Assembly (NCBI GenBank): GCA_049965715.1
Contig: JBMFWA010000002.1
Location: forward strand, 96,484-160,483
From: JAKAFX01 sp049965715
Lineage (GTDB): Archaea > Thermoplasmatota > Thermoplasmata > Thermoplasmatales > Thermoplasmataceae
Direction: 5' to 3'
Length of the DNA stretch: 64,000 bases
Within the stretch, counting starts at the first letter, position 1; each line of letters starts with the position of its first letter. This document shows positions 8,642 to 17,340 of this stretch, piece after piece. The notes below the pieces were generated by a model. That model was not told where the DNA came from. It saw only the letters and a program-made list of their open reading frames with translations, and ran no database searches. A program made the translations under genes and the position numbers.

Positions 8642-8868
8642 TTTAATTACCTCCTTTATAAATACCGGGATAAATAAATAAACAGTCATTGCTATAAATC
8701 TTTGACGATTTCTGCTTGAGAGTAAACGTTCTCTTCAAGTTCCATACCCATCGTTGGCGTTTTCCTTGGAAGTGACGCTACATTTCAATGATACTTCATG
8801 TTTTCGGTTCAGTACTGGATTTGAGAGAAGAATCAAATAAATATTGGCAATGCCTAATAATAGGATAA

Positions 8869-8879
8869 TTTATATATAA
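8869..8879 (+). promoter_or_regulatory. TATA box of the lipase-like gene
   Basis: TTTATATATAA is centred 26 nt before the ATG at 8900, which predicts a leaderless transcript. Confidence 0.6.
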
Positions 8880-8899
8880 CGCCCATCATAACTCTAGGT

Positions 8900-9796
8900 A
8901 TGCGAGGCAAATCGTTTGTATGTTTTATTTCGGTGATAGTGAGTCTTGTAATGATTTCGTCCGGAGGTATGTATGTGCCTCAGAGCCTTCATGATGTTGC
9001 CCTGCCACTTTCTTCTGCCAGTTCCCAGAATACGTATGTCCTCCTAGTACATGGATATTCGCCCGGTGATCTTTCTGGAACCCCGAGCACAGGCACCTGG
9101 ACTGGGGGCGTGAATTTCAAGCAGCAGCTGATAGACGCAGGATACACGGTGGGGGTTGTCTCCTACTATGGAGCTTTCAGCATTTCCTTCAATAACGGTT
9201 ATACTTATTACAATAACTCCTACTTTGGTACAGCGAATACCCCTATCCAGAATATAGGTATGCAGATGGGAATTGCCCTCGGGAAGATATTTTCTTCAGG
9301 AACAGCTACTGTTGATATAGTCGCACATAGCATGGGAGGACTTGTCGTCCTGTATGCACTTGAACACTACCATTACTCACAGATCGATCTAAAAAATGTT
9401 ATTTTTATCGCTACCCCTTTTGGTGGTTCCCCGTTTGCTAACGTGGCTCAGTATCTTGGACTCAGCAGTACCGTTGGTCAGCAAGCATACCAGATGGTTG
9501 CAGGTTCTGCTTTCCTCAGTGCTCTGGATAATGCTGCAGGCAACGCAGTGAATAATTACCCGGATACTGTATGGACAGTATTTGCCGGGAATTACGACCC
9601 ATGGTGGGGATACATCTTCTTCAACGGCCAGAACGACGGTGTGGTGTCCGTAAGATCTGCGACCTATCTGGGCTATAACAACCTGTACATATTTCCAGAT
9701 CTGCACACCGGATTCCTTGATGGACTGACTTGGGGAGGCATATCTTATTTCGAGGATCAGAATGTTGCCAATGTCATGCTTGCTGTTTTAGGATAG
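8900..9796 (+). CDS. Secreted alpha/beta-hydrolase, lipase/esterase-like
   Basis: A 298-residue exported hydrolase. An N-terminal signal sequence or membrane anchor covers about residues 5-23 and is followed by a serine-rich linker. The alpha/beta-hydrolase core starts with LLVHGYSPGD (oxyanion-hole region). The nucleophile is Ser144 in AHSMGG, and TPFGGSPFA follows, as in bacterial triacylglycerol lipases and PGAP1-like hydrolases. Later acid and histidine candidates are in GQNDGVVS and PDLHTGF. It is monocistronic with its own TATA box. Lipid or ester hydrolysis outside the cell is inferred from the fold and the export signal; the substrate is not known. Confidence 0.82.
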   Translation: MRGKSFVCFISVIVSLVMISSGGMYVPQSLHDVALPLSSASSQNTYVLLVHGYSPGDLSGTPSTGTWTGGVNFKQQLIDAGYTVGVVSYYGAFSISFNNGYTYYNNSYFGTANTPIQNIGMQMGIALGKIFSSGTATVDIVAHSMGGLVVLYALEHYHYSQIDLKNVIFIATPFGGSPFANVAQYLGLSSTVGQQAYQMVAGSAFLSALDNAAGNAVNNYPDTVWTVFAGNYDPWWGYIFFNGQNDGVVSVRSATYLGYNNLYIFPDLHTGFLDGLTWGGISYFEDQNVANVMLAVLG

Positions 9797-9899
9797 TTTC
9801 CTAAAAAAAAAATAAGGCACAAAATATAGTGATCAGCAGACTGGCAAGAGACAATCGATGTCATTTTCTGGATAATATTTCGGTTGTGATGAATGATGC

Positions 9900-10721
9900 T
9901 TAATCAGTGGTCACAATGCTTTCGTGCAGGACATCAAGCCTCTGGGGCAGTCTTCTCAGGGTGTACTCCAGAACTTCCAGTGCTTTGAGCGAACCGTCCG
10001 TCTCGAATTTGAATATGAATTCGGTGTCATCTTCCTTTATTTTTACAGATGGTTCATCAAACAGATAGTGAGAGAGTTTGCATGGGAAATCATCAGTGAA
10101 CACTATGGAGTTTTTATCCTCTTTTAACACGGATTTTGGACACTTTTCCTTGATCTCGGCCCATCTCTCAAAGTTCTCTTTTTCCACCGAGAATTCCCTG
10201 TGATATTTGTATGCCACACCGGAAGTCACCTGCCATTTTGCATGATCCTTTGCACGTCCCATTATGGCCTCAGCAGTGACAAGCATTGCCTGCTTCTTCC
10301 CAAGTTTCACGATTGGAATTTCCAGGTCAGTCGGTAAAATGTCTGGATTTGATACGGGCTGTATGTCTCCGGAAGTCACAAGCGCAGGTCCGAGTTTATT
10401 TATTGAAAAGCTCACAGTACAGAGTGGACATCCGGCTCCGTTGCAGGAGCATTCGTCCCTGAAATTGATGTTCAGGTCTGTCTTTATGGGAATCAGTGCC
10501 AGCCTGTGGGCAACCATTTCGTCAAACAGTGGAAGGGAGGAATCATAAACATTTCCCTCCTTGTCCCTTATCTGGCCGTGGTGAATAACGACCTTATCTA
10601 TTGCAAGTTTTGGAATGTCAGAAACCAGCGTGCGCCTTATGGCGTTTGCCACAGATGGCGTTATCCCATTTATGGAAAACCTGATGAACCTGTCCGATGA
10701 TTCCAATATTTTTATACTCAT
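9900..10721 (-). CDS. rpo3: DNA-directed RNA polymerase subunit Rpo3 (D)
   Basis: Forms the assembly platform of archaeal RNA polymerase with Rpo11, Rpo10 and Rpo12. The alpha-like dimerisation domain is at both ends (ANAIRRTLVSDIPKLAID near the start, LEYTLRRLP near the end). A cysteine cluster, CSCNGAGCPLC, in the insert domain could bind Zn or an Fe-S cluster, as in other archaeal D subunits. A longer frame reaches 10751, but the ATG at 10721 gives the canonical MSIKILE start and has GGAGAG about 9 nt upstream; the longer version would overlap rps11. It is the last gene of the uS13-uS4-uS11-Rpo3 operon. Confidence 0.95.
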   Translation of the reverse strand: MSIKILESSDRFIRFSINGITPSVANAIRRTLVSDIPKLAIDKVVIHHGQIRDKEGNVYDSSLPLFDEMVAHRLALIPIKTDLNINFRDECSCNGAGCPLCTVSFSINKLGPALVTSGDIQPVSNPDILPTDLEIPIVKLGKKQAMLVTAEAIMGRAKDHAKWQVTSGVAYKYHREFSVEKENFERWAEIKEKCPKSVLKEDKNSIVFTDDFPCKLSHYLFDEPSVKIKEDDTEFIFKFETDGSLKALEVLEYTLRRLPQRLDVLHESIVTTD

Positions 10722-10725
10722 CTGA

Positions 10726-11109
10726 TTAGACTCTCCTTCCCCTCTTTCCACCTTTTTTCTTTGTGCCGTCGTGCGGGATTGGTGTTACCTCTTCTATTCT
10801 CACAATCTTGAATCCTGCTCTGGAGAGTGCCCTGATTGCGGACTGTGCACCAGGACCTGGTATCTTCGACTTGTTTCCGCCTGGAGCCCTGACTTTTATT
10901 ATAAGATCTGTGATTTCCCTTTCCCTGAGCTTGTCTGAAACCAGATCAGCTGCCTTCATGGCTGCGTAAGGACTTGATTCATCCCTGTCATTTTTCACAA
11001 CCATGCCGCCTGTCGCCTTTGCTATCGTTTCGGCGCCTGTAACATCAGTCACAAGAATAATCGTGTTATTCTGTGATGAAAAAATGTGAGCGATACCAGT
11101 CTTGTTCAT
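10726..11109 (-). CDS. rps11: Small ribosomal subunit protein uS11
   Basis: A platform protein of the 30S subunit, 127 residues, the normal archaeal size. It has GIAHIFSSQNNTIILVTD near the start, KVRAPGGNKSKIPGPGAQ in the middle and the basic tail KKKGGKRGRRV. It overlaps the upstream rps4 gene by 4 bp, and rpo3 starts 4 bp after its stop. Confidence 0.96.
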   Translation of the reverse strand: MNKTGIAHIFSSQNNTIILVTDVTGAETIAKATGGMVVKNDRDESSPYAAMKAADLVSDKLREREITDLIIKVRAPGGNKSKIPGPGAQSAIRALSRAGFKIVRIEEVTPIPHDGTKKKGGKRGRRV

Positions 11110-11708
11110 TGTTTATCATCCCCTTCCTGTTCCTGCTGACCCTCTTCAGCAGTCTCTGGTTTCTCTTCCCCGGCTCCGCCTGAAATCAGCACCCTTCTGA
11201 GGGGATGGTCTTCATCCGATATTGGCGAATGCGGGTTGTAATCCACCGTTTCCTCGAAAGATCGTTCTACCAGTATGCTTGGGATATTCACTATTCTGCC
11301 ATTCATTAGGATCTGGCCATGAGTTATGAGTTGTCTTGCCTGTTTCGGGGTCCCGGCAAGGTGTTTCCTGAATACGACGGTCTGAAGTCTCCTCGCGAGG
11401 ATTGATTCCACTGTAAGCGAAAGAATGTCATCCAGCGTTGCATTCGTACCAAGTATGCCGTACCTGTTGAGCCTGTTGATCATGTTCTGGAACTGAACTC
11501 TAGAATTCTCGTCGTTTGTTCTCATCTTTGCCTGAAGACTTCTCGCCTGTGTCCTGAATGAATCAAGCAGTGACTGCGATTTCCACAGTTCCCTCTTGTT
11601 TTTCAATCCATAATCATTCAGCAGCTTTCTCTCTTCATCAATTCTGGTCTTCTCCCATGGATGTCTTGGGGTGGAATATTTTTTTCTTTGAAATTTAGGA
11701 TCTCCCAT
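11106..11708 (-). CDS. rps4: Small ribosomal subunit protein uS4
   Basis: A primary 16S rRNA-binding protein, 200 residues. The S4 RNA-binding domain is visible as ILARRLQTVVF...AGTPKQARQLITHGQILMNG, with VNIPSILV after it. An acidic Glu/Gln-rich tail of about 20 residues ends the protein. It overlaps rps11 by 4 bp and follows rps13 by 11 bp. Confidence 0.96.
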   Translation of the reverse strand: MGDPKFQRKKYSTPRHPWEKTRIDEERKLLNDYGLKNKRELWKSQSLLDSFRTQARSLQAKMRTNDENSRVQFQNMINRLNRYGILGTNATLDDILSLTVESILARRLQTVVFRKHLAGTPKQARQLITHGQILMNGRIVNIPSILVERSFEETVDYNPHSPISDEDHPLRRVLISGGAGEEKPETAEEGQQEQEGDDKQ

Positions 11709-11719
11709 AATTTTTCACC

Positions 11720-12310
11720 TTAAGCCTTCTGCTGCGGGGCCTCTTTCTTCTTTATTACCCCGATGGCAAGACCTTTTCTTCCATTTGATCTTGTCCTCTG
11801 CCCTCTAACCTTATGCCCTGTTTCGTGCCTTACACCCTTGTAGGACCTTACCTTCCTCATCATGTTGATATCATCCTGCAGCTGGAGGTCAAGATCATTG
11901 GAGATCAGGTTATATGATCTACCTGAGACAATCTCTGATCTGTGGTTTAAAGCCCACTCAGGAATGCCTTCATACTCCTTGCTCTCAAGATAAGTTCTGA
12001 CTTTGTCAAGCGTAACTTCATCCAGGTCTCCTATTCTCTTTTTTCCGTCAATACCAAGCTTCTTGATTATAACATCCGCCAGTCTCATGCCTATTCCCTT
12101 AACATCGCTCAATGCGTTCCTGACGTTTCTTTCGCCGTCCAGATCCCTGTTTCCAATTCTGACAATGTATAGGAAATTCTCGTTTTCCTTTGGAACTTCC
12201 TTTGGTTTCTTCTCTACCTTCTGTTCATCTTTTTTCTTGTCAGCCTTAGGGCTCTTCTTCGGTGTTTTCTTTATTTCCTGAGGTTTAACATCTTCCTTTT
12301 CCTGATCCAT
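11720..12310 (-). CDS. rps13: Small ribosomal subunit protein uS13 with lysine-rich N-terminal extension
   Basis: A 30S head protein. The conserved core starts near residue 46 (FLYIVRIGNRDLDG) and includes DVKGIGMRLADVI, the SYKGVRHETG segment and the basic VRGQRTRSNGRKG tail. Ahead of the core lies an extension of about 45 residues made almost only of Lys, Glu, Asp and Pro. Typical archaeal uS13 is about 150 residues and lacks so long a segment. The ATG at 12310 is the first start in an open frame; the extension is in the same frame with no plausible internal start near the core. It is the first gene of the operon. Confidence 0.93.
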   Translation of the reverse strand: MDQEKEDVKPQEIKKTPKKSPKADKKKDEQKVEKKPKEVPKENENFLYIVRIGNRDLDGERNVRNALSDVKGIGMRLADVIIKKLGIDGKKRIGDLDEVTLDKVRTYLESKEYEGIPEWALNHRSEIVSGRSYNLISNDLDLQLQDDINMMRKVRSYKGVRHETGHKVRGQRTRSNGRKGLAIGVIKKKEAPQQKA

Positions 12311-12522
12311 GGAATCAAATCCCGCCTGATCTACTTACCAAGTCGAATACCTACATTCATTTCATATTAAAAGATATATCGTTTTGAAATCATATTGAGG
12401 AATCAGCAGAAGAGCCCGCAAAACATGGAGTTGCCAGTATTCTTCGTAACAATCTATGAACGGGATGGAGTGATGCAATTGATGAGAATTTTCCTTCATT
12501 CTGAGTTATACACTGATGGAGT

Positions 12523-12828
12523 CTACCTGTAGTTCGTAAACAGCCTGTGATCCTCTTTCCCGTCAAGAAGGCCGATTCTGACTCCAGCATCTATCCATCC
12601 ATAGGCATAGTTTATGGCAGCGAAGGATCTGACATAGTCGCCTGACTTGAAAAAATACTGGGAATCACTGATGTAATTATGAATCATATCCAAGAAGTCC
12701 TTTGCGGCAATTTCAAGAAAAGAGCCTTTGGGCTGACCTACTGAAATCTTTTTCATGGCCTCCTCCTCAATTGACAGATACCTTTCAAGCGCGATTTTGA
12801 GTTCAGATGCAGATTCATCCATAGTCAT
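12523..12828 (-). CDS. DUF357 family helical protein
   Basis: A small all-helical archaeal protein. The C-terminal half carries the family pattern DYVRSFAAINYAYGWIDAG followed by VRIGLL; function is unknown. A longer frame reaches 12900, but a TATA-like AAGATATATACC at 12848-12859 lies about 25 nt before the ATG at 12828 (a second ATG is at 12822), so a leaderless start there is preferred. That gives about 101 residues. It stands alone between the ribosomal operon and a gene-poor stretch. Confidence 0.8.
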   Translation of the reverse strand: MTMDESASELKIALERYLSIEEEAMKKISVGQPKGSFLEIAAKDFLDMIHNYISDSQYFFKSGDYVRSFAAINYAYGWIDAGVRIGLLDGKEDHRLFTNYR

Positions 12829-13337
12829 CAACCATGGAATTATGATTGGTATATATCTTAATCGAGATGTTATGCCTTGGGTATAAAAATTGCCCAGCAA
12901 ATAGTCATGCGAGAGAAAATTTACTTATAGCTTGGAAAAGTATATTTCCTGATCACCCCTGTTTCGAATTCTCGCTTACCCGTATGTTGGTTCTGAAGGA
13001 GCAAATGTGAGGTTTGATGCAACGTCAAGAAAACTCAACGCTGTCTCAGACTTTCAACACACATCCTTCCAGTAGCGGAGTGATGGAATCGTTGATAATC
13101 AACTTGATAGCTGGACTCAACGCCTCCATAAGATATGAGGGTAACAATTTCATTTTCTGGCAGAGCTTCATTATGTGATAAAGAAGTTTCTGGTTTTGAG
13201 CAAACCTGACAACAGACTGGAGAGATTCATTCACGAAAAAATGGAATTGGTGAAGCTCAAGCTACCTGCTGTTAAAATACCAATTCAGCACAGCGTTATG
13301 TTAGCAAATACATAAATACCAAGGAACCCTAATCAGC
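12829..13337. other. Gene-poor region with two facing promoters
   Basis: The left part holds the DUF357 promoter. Near 13307-13317, ACATAAATACC lies about 25 nt before the ATG at 13338 and is its likely TATA box. A 62-codon minus-strand frame (13046-13234, GTG start) encodes a leucine-rich helical peptide but has no ribosome binding site; I do not call it. Nothing else is recognised. Confidence 0.5.
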
Positions 13338-13673
13338 ATGCAAATGAAAAGCAATTCCCCCGGTAAGAATATAAAATATAGGAGACCCTATGGATTTAGC
13401 CCCCAGAGACCTGATACAAAGCCTGTTGCAAGGTCCAAGAAACTTGATATGAGGAAGATGGATGAATTTAACTTCATGCTGTCAAAGGCTGTCGAATCAC
13501 TTCCGGATAGCATCAGGGGCCAGATAAAGGGGAGCATATATTCAATGGCATCAAGAAAGGGTGCAAAAGAAGCGAAGGACTATATAATCAAAAAATTCCA
13601 GGAAGGCGTCATTGATGCCAGCATGGAAAAGAAGCTTCTTGATCTTCTGTATGATTACAGCAAGTATAGATAA
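13338..13673 (+). CDS. Small basic hypothetical protein (111 aa)
   Basis: Family not recognised. The first 35 residues are basic and disordered (rich in Lys, Arg, Pro, Ser); the rest is helical with a DEFNFMLSKAVESLPDSI segment and ends in a Tyr-rich tail. There is no membrane segment. A TATA-like box about 25 nt upstream supports expression as a leaderless mRNA. It precedes another unknown gene by 26 bp and then eS8-SRP19. Nucleic-acid binding would fit the basic start but is only a guess. Confidence 0.7.
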   Translation: MQMKSNSPGKNIKYRRPYGFSPQRPDTKPVARSKKLDMRKMDEFNFMLSKAVESLPDSIRGQIKGSIYSMASRKGAKEAKDYIIKKFQEGVIDASMEKKLLDLLYDYSKYR

Positions 13674-13699
13674 CCCAAAGCAATTATGTATTAAAACGG

Positions 13700-14254
13700 G
13701 TGTGGAAAACATTGATTCACGTCGTGGGAGATCTGTGTGCAACGGGTAAAGGTGAACGTAACTTTCCTGTTTCTGATTTTATTAAATATATTGGAAACAT
13801 AAAATTCGATCGTGGATACATAATCACCACAGAGCCTGAAAAAACCTCCAGAACAGAGGAGATCGGATCAATAGTGGACAGTTATCCATCCATCGGTGTG
13901 CATCGCGTGGAAATTTCCGAATATTCCTCAAGGCTCAATAACTCAAAGGCAGAGATGGAAAAGTCTCCTGAAGGGCTTGTCAAGTTGAATATAATAGATA
14001 TGATCGATTCCTCGATAACCAAATACCTGAGTTCATACTGGAAGAACCCGGAGGGAGTCAATTCTGAACTTACCGATTCAGTCTTCAAGGCGAAGCACAC
14101 TCTCGTGTCCGAATTTTTCTACGATCTGGAAAAGCTTCTATGGATCGAACCGAATAAGCAGATACTTGATTTCCTCAACAGACAGGGAACCGGATACAAT
14201 GTACTCGCAATTGTTGACCCGGAGAGGAAGTACTGGCTGGTTTCCAAACTCTAA
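13700..14254 (+). CDS. Hypothetical protein (184 aa)
   Basis: Not recognised. A GTG start is assumed. It begins with a hydrophobic strand-like KTLIHVVGDLCATGKGE, contains a TTEPEKTSRTEEIGSIVDSYP segment and ends with NVLAIVDPERKYWLVSKL, which looks like a soluble alpha/beta fold. CATGKGE resembles a short phosphate-binding loop, but no kinase motif is complete. It is probably co-transcribed with the preceding 111-residue gene (26 bp gap). A fresh promoter precedes eS8 downstream. Confidence 0.68.
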   Translation: MWKTLIHVVGDLCATGKGERNFPVSDFIKYIGNIKFDRGYIITTEPEKTSRTEEIGSIVDSYPSIGVHRVEISEYSSRLNNSKAEMEKSPEGLVKLNIIDMIDSSITKYLSSYWKNPEGVNSELTDSVFKAKHTLVSEFFYDLEKLLWIEPNKQILDFLNRQGTGYNVLAIVDPERKYWLVSKL

Positions 14255-14317
14255 CTTTCACATTTATTGTATTCCCTCGGAAGCAGTGTTGCTTTCCTAT
14301 CTGACCTTTCCGCTTCA

Positions 14318-14327
14318 TTTTATATAG
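14318..14327 (+). promoter_or_regulatory. TATA box of the eS8-SRP19 operon
   Basis: TTTTATATAG is centred about 27 nt before the eS8 start at 14350. Confidence 0.55.
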
Positions 14328-14349
14328 AACTTTTTGATAAGGGAGTGAA

Positions 14350-14727
14350 ATGACAATATTCATGGGCAAACCTTCACGGAAATTTACTGGAGGAAAAAGA
14401 AGACAGGCCAGAATCAAGAGAAGATATGAGCTCGGACGCGAGCCCACTCTCACCAGGATTGGCCCAATCTCCAGAAAGGTTATTAGAGGCATGGGCGGAA
14501 ACAGGAAAGTCGTCCTTATGAACTCCAATCTTGCAAACGTTTACAACCCAAAGGAGAAGAAGATGTTCAGGGCAACCATAATTACGGCCAAGGAGAACCC
14601 CGCCAACCCTCACTATGTTCAGAGAAACATAATGAATAAGGGAACGGTAATCAAGACAGACATAGGCGATGCAAAAATCACATCAAGACCTGGACAGGAT
14701 GGGATAATCAACGCCGTACTGTTATGA
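14350..14727 (+). CDS. rps8e: Small ribosomal subunit protein eS8
   Basis: An archaeal/eukaryotic 30S protein of 125 residues. The family start GKPSRKFTGGKRRQARIKRR and the segment NPANPHYVQRNIMNKGTVI are both present, with SRPGQDGIINAVLL at the end. GGGAGTG lies just before the ATG. It overlaps srp19 by 4 bp. Confidence 0.95.
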   Translation: MTIFMGKPSRKFTGGKRRQARIKRRYELGREPTLTRIGPISRKVIRGMGGNRKVVLMNSNLANVYNPKEKKMFRATIITAKENPANPHYVQRNIMNKGTVIKTDIGDAKITSRPGQDGIINAVLL

Positions 14728-14984
14728 AGATAACGATTTATTCCGAATATTTTGACTCAAAACTTTCCAGATCGAAGGGCAGAAGGATATCCAGGGAGTC
14801 TGCCCAGAAGTTCTCCACGCCTGCGCTTGACGAGATATTGAGATCGCTCAATGTCAAGTACGAATCCAGGGAGGGATTCTATCCAAGGGTACCGTGGAAG
14901 AAGTGCACCATATATGATATAGAGAGCAGCGTACGCAAATCTACGCTTTTAAAGATGATCGAAAAGAAACTGCTCACGAAGTAG
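14724..14984 (+). CDS. srp19: Signal recognition particle protein SRP19
   Basis: Binds helices 6 and 8 of SRP RNA to help SRP54 assembly. The 86-residue length is normal for the archaeal protein. The pattern YFDSKLSRSKGRRIS is followed by a short helical part and EGFYPRVPWKKC, the conserved RNA-contact region. It overlaps eS8 by 4 bp, an arrangement that suggests coupled expression. Its 3' end overlaps the convergent primase gene by 11 bp. Confidence 0.92.
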   Translation: MKITIYSEYFDSKLSRSKGRRISRESAQKFSTPALDEILRSLNVKYESREGFYPRVPWKKCTIYDIESSVRKSTLLKMIEKKLLTK

Positions 14985-15987
14985 GCTGCTTTTTTTCAGC
15001 AGCAACCTTCTGGTCCCTCATTTTCTTTATCTGGTAATACCTGAGGGGGTGTTTCAGCCATTCCTGGTTGCACAGGGGATCATCGCCCTTGTAGCAGAGA
15101 TGGTTTGACAGCAGGACAGAGCATTTTGGCGGAGAATATACCGTGCCGGATATGCCTCCGGTGATGTGATTAACCTGGTAGGTTGTGAATTTTTCACTGA
15201 AATCCGGTGCAGATCTGAACAATTCAATTATTCCAGGGGCATCCATCCCGATCTTGCTCAGGAAACTGACCAGTGTGAATCTTGCCATGTGCGGCAGGTT
15301 CACTCCGTCCCTCATATCGTTGATGTAATGTGTGATGCATGGGGGGAATTTTGATGAGTCGATGCTCCCCAGTTCAATCCTGTTCTTTTTCCTGCTCTCT
15401 ATGAACTGCTGCTTTATGCTGTACAGGAATTCCTCAATGCTCGAAAGCGCCTTCAGAGCCTCGGCTCTATCGATTCTGGAATAAAACTCAAATGACCTGA
15501 TGACAAACTGTTCCCTTATTATCTTTGCCATGGTGTCAGGCTTCAGTTTCACATAGCCGTTCATAGGGTTCTGAAAAACCAGCCTGTACTGGTTTCCCGT
15601 AAGTCTCTTTGAACATCTTATAAAATCAATAACGTTCACTGCAAATTCTTCCCCTGAAATAGACGATTCTACTCCGATGCTGTTTGCATATTTCTCCACA
15701 AAGTCCCTGTCCTCTTTCAGTATGTTGTATTCAGTCAGGTCCCTGAAGAGGTTGATAAACCTGGAGGTCAATGCGGGCTCGTCAATGGCCTTCAGCATCC
15801 AGAGGGCCATGAAGTAGGTCTCCCGAAGGTATTTTGACGCAGGTGATATTTTCTCGCTATCTGACACATCACTGACAAATCCAGTTGCATCAGATCGGAC
15901 TGTCGCTGACATGCTTGAGTTTGAGGAGAATGCTTCTCTTACCCAGTCCGGAGATGAAAACCTGCTGTCGCTGAATTCCACTATCAT
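14974..15987 (-). CDS. priL: DNA primase large subunit PriL
   Basis: The non-catalytic partner of PriS in archaeal primase, needed for initiation. The length is 337 residues. The C-terminal 4Fe-4S domain shows the four cysteines: one in FPPCITHYIND, one in SPPKCSVLLS, then HLCYKGDDPLC and NQEWLKHPLRYY, which is the most conserved block of PriL. The N-terminal part is helical, as in other archaeal PriL. It ends convergently, overlapping srp19 by 11 bp. No priS gene is nearby. Confidence 0.92.
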   Translation of the reverse strand: MIVEFSDSRFSSPDWVREAFSSNSSMSATVRSDATGFVSDVSDSEKISPASKYLRETYFMALWMLKAIDEPALTSRFINLFRDLTEYNILKEDRDFVEKYANSIGVESSISGEEFAVNVIDFIRCSKRLTGNQYRLVFQNPMNGYVKLKPDTMAKIIREQFVIRSFEFYSRIDRAEALKALSSIEEFLYSIKQQFIESRKKNRIELGSIDSSKFPPCITHYINDMRDGVNLPHMARFTLVSFLSKIGMDAPGIIELFRSAPDFSEKFTTYQVNHITGGISGTVYSPPKCSVLLSNHLCYKGDDPLCNQEWLKHPLRYYQIKKMRDQKVAAEKKQPTS

Positions 15988-16146
15988 CTATGTATACCTC
16001 CAGTTTAACATGCTGAAGCCACAATTATCCTTAAGGATTGTTGATCCGTACGGATATAAATATGCTGCTCTCCACTACTGTCGTTTCGTGACGGGGAGAG
16101 CAAAAAAATTTGTTATGTAAATTCGCAGGCTGAGGATGTGCTGGGC

Positions 16147-17223
16147 TTAAATTTCAAGCAGTCCTTTTTCTGGTCTGGTAATCTCCTCAAACCCATCCTT
16201 GGTCACGATGACGTCGTCCTCAATCCTCACGCCGCCCACGTTTGGAACGTATACCCCAGGCTCGTCCGTGATAACCATGTTTGCCTTCAGCGGGAAGTCG
16301 TAATTTGGCGACAGTGCAGGGTGGTCATGAACCTCCATCCCTATGCCATGGCCCAGTGAGTGAATGAATCTTCCCTTGTACTTGGTCGCGTCTATCACAT
16401 CCCTTGCAATTTTGTCGATGTCCTTCCCGTTTACGTTCTCCCTGATGGCATGCATGCTCTTCTGCTGTGCTTCCCTGACTATGTCATACATCTCTTTCTG
16501 CTGTGCGGAAGCTTTGCCGAACACCACTGTTCTTGTCATGTCAGAGCAGTACATATCGTACTCCGCACCAAAGTCAATCAGCACGAATTCATTCTTCCTC
16601 AGTTTCTTGTTGCCGGGAGAGTAGTGAGGCATCGAACTGTTTGTGCCGAATGCAACAATCGTACTGAAAGATGGACCTGATGCGCCGTTCCTCATCATCT
16701 CATAGACCATTTCAGCAGCCAGCTCACTCTCCGTCATACCCTCCTTGATCTTCGGCACAATCGCGTCGAAGGAATCACTGGCGATCTTTGCTGCTTCCCT
16801 CAATTTCTTCAATTCTTCAGGATCCTTGAACCTCCTGGACTCAAGTATGGAACCGGAAACATCAATGAAGCGCTTTTCCGGCACTATCTTCAACAGATCA
16901 AGGTAAAGTTTCAGTGTTATTGAATTATAATTCAGCCCGACTGTGTCTGCAGATTTCAGATTCTCCCTGATCAGATCCTGGTACTCAGATCTTGAGTTGA
17001 ATGTGAACACCTCGTAGCCGGTGTTTCTTGCCGCCTCCTCTTCCAGTTTGGATGTTATTATCTTGAGAGATTTGGGCTCCACGATCAGCGCGGATCCCTC
17101 AAATATTCCTCCTCTCGCACCAGAGAGGTAGAAGAAGCTCTTGTCGATGGAACCTTCGCCGTCGTTCACTATAAGAATGGTTTCTGCTTCCCTCGCATAG
17201 TTGAAAATGTTTTCGTATCCCAT
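16147..17223 (-). CDS. pepQ: Xaa-Pro aminopeptidase/prolidase (M24B)
   Basis: A metallopeptidase that removes residues next to proline. The creatinase-type N-terminal domain covers about residues 1-125 and the pita-bread catalytic domain the rest. All five metal ligands are visible: Asp in LIDFGAEYD, Asp in CSDMTRT, His in HSLGHGIGMEVHD, Glu in TDEPGVY and Glu in RIEDD. The 358-residue length is normal. Monocistronic. A cytoplasmic role in peptide turnover is inferred from the lack of a signal peptide. Confidence 0.93.
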   Translation of the reverse strand: MGYENIFNYAREAETILIVNDGEGSIDKSFFYLSGARGGIFEGSALIVEPKSLKIITSKLEEEAARNTGYEVFTFNSRSEYQDLIRENLKSADTVGLNYNSITLKLYLDLLKIVPEKRFIDVSGSILESRRFKDPEELKKLREAAKIASDSFDAIVPKIKEGMTESELAAEMVYEMMRNGASGPSFSTIVAFGTNSSMPHYSPGNKKLRKNEFVLIDFGAEYDMYCSDMTRTVVFGKASAQQKEMYDIVREAQQKSMHAIRENVNGKDIDKIARDVIDATKYKGRFIHSLGHGIGMEVHDHPALSPNYDFPLKANMVITDEPGVYVPNVGGVRIEDDVIVTKDGFEEITRPEKGLLEI

Positions 17224-17340
17224 ATTAGCCTAATGCTTCCCTGATATAATCATTTTCTGGCTTGCAGAACATATTCAGTTACTGTTCTCCTTGATACCAT
17301 AAATCGCCTGACCGTATCACACGCAAAGGTATTATTTTCA

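Noticed and set aside
13046..13234. 62-codon minus-strand leucine-rich frame
   Set aside because: GTG start without ribosome binding site or promoter; possible distant helical family, but too weak to call.
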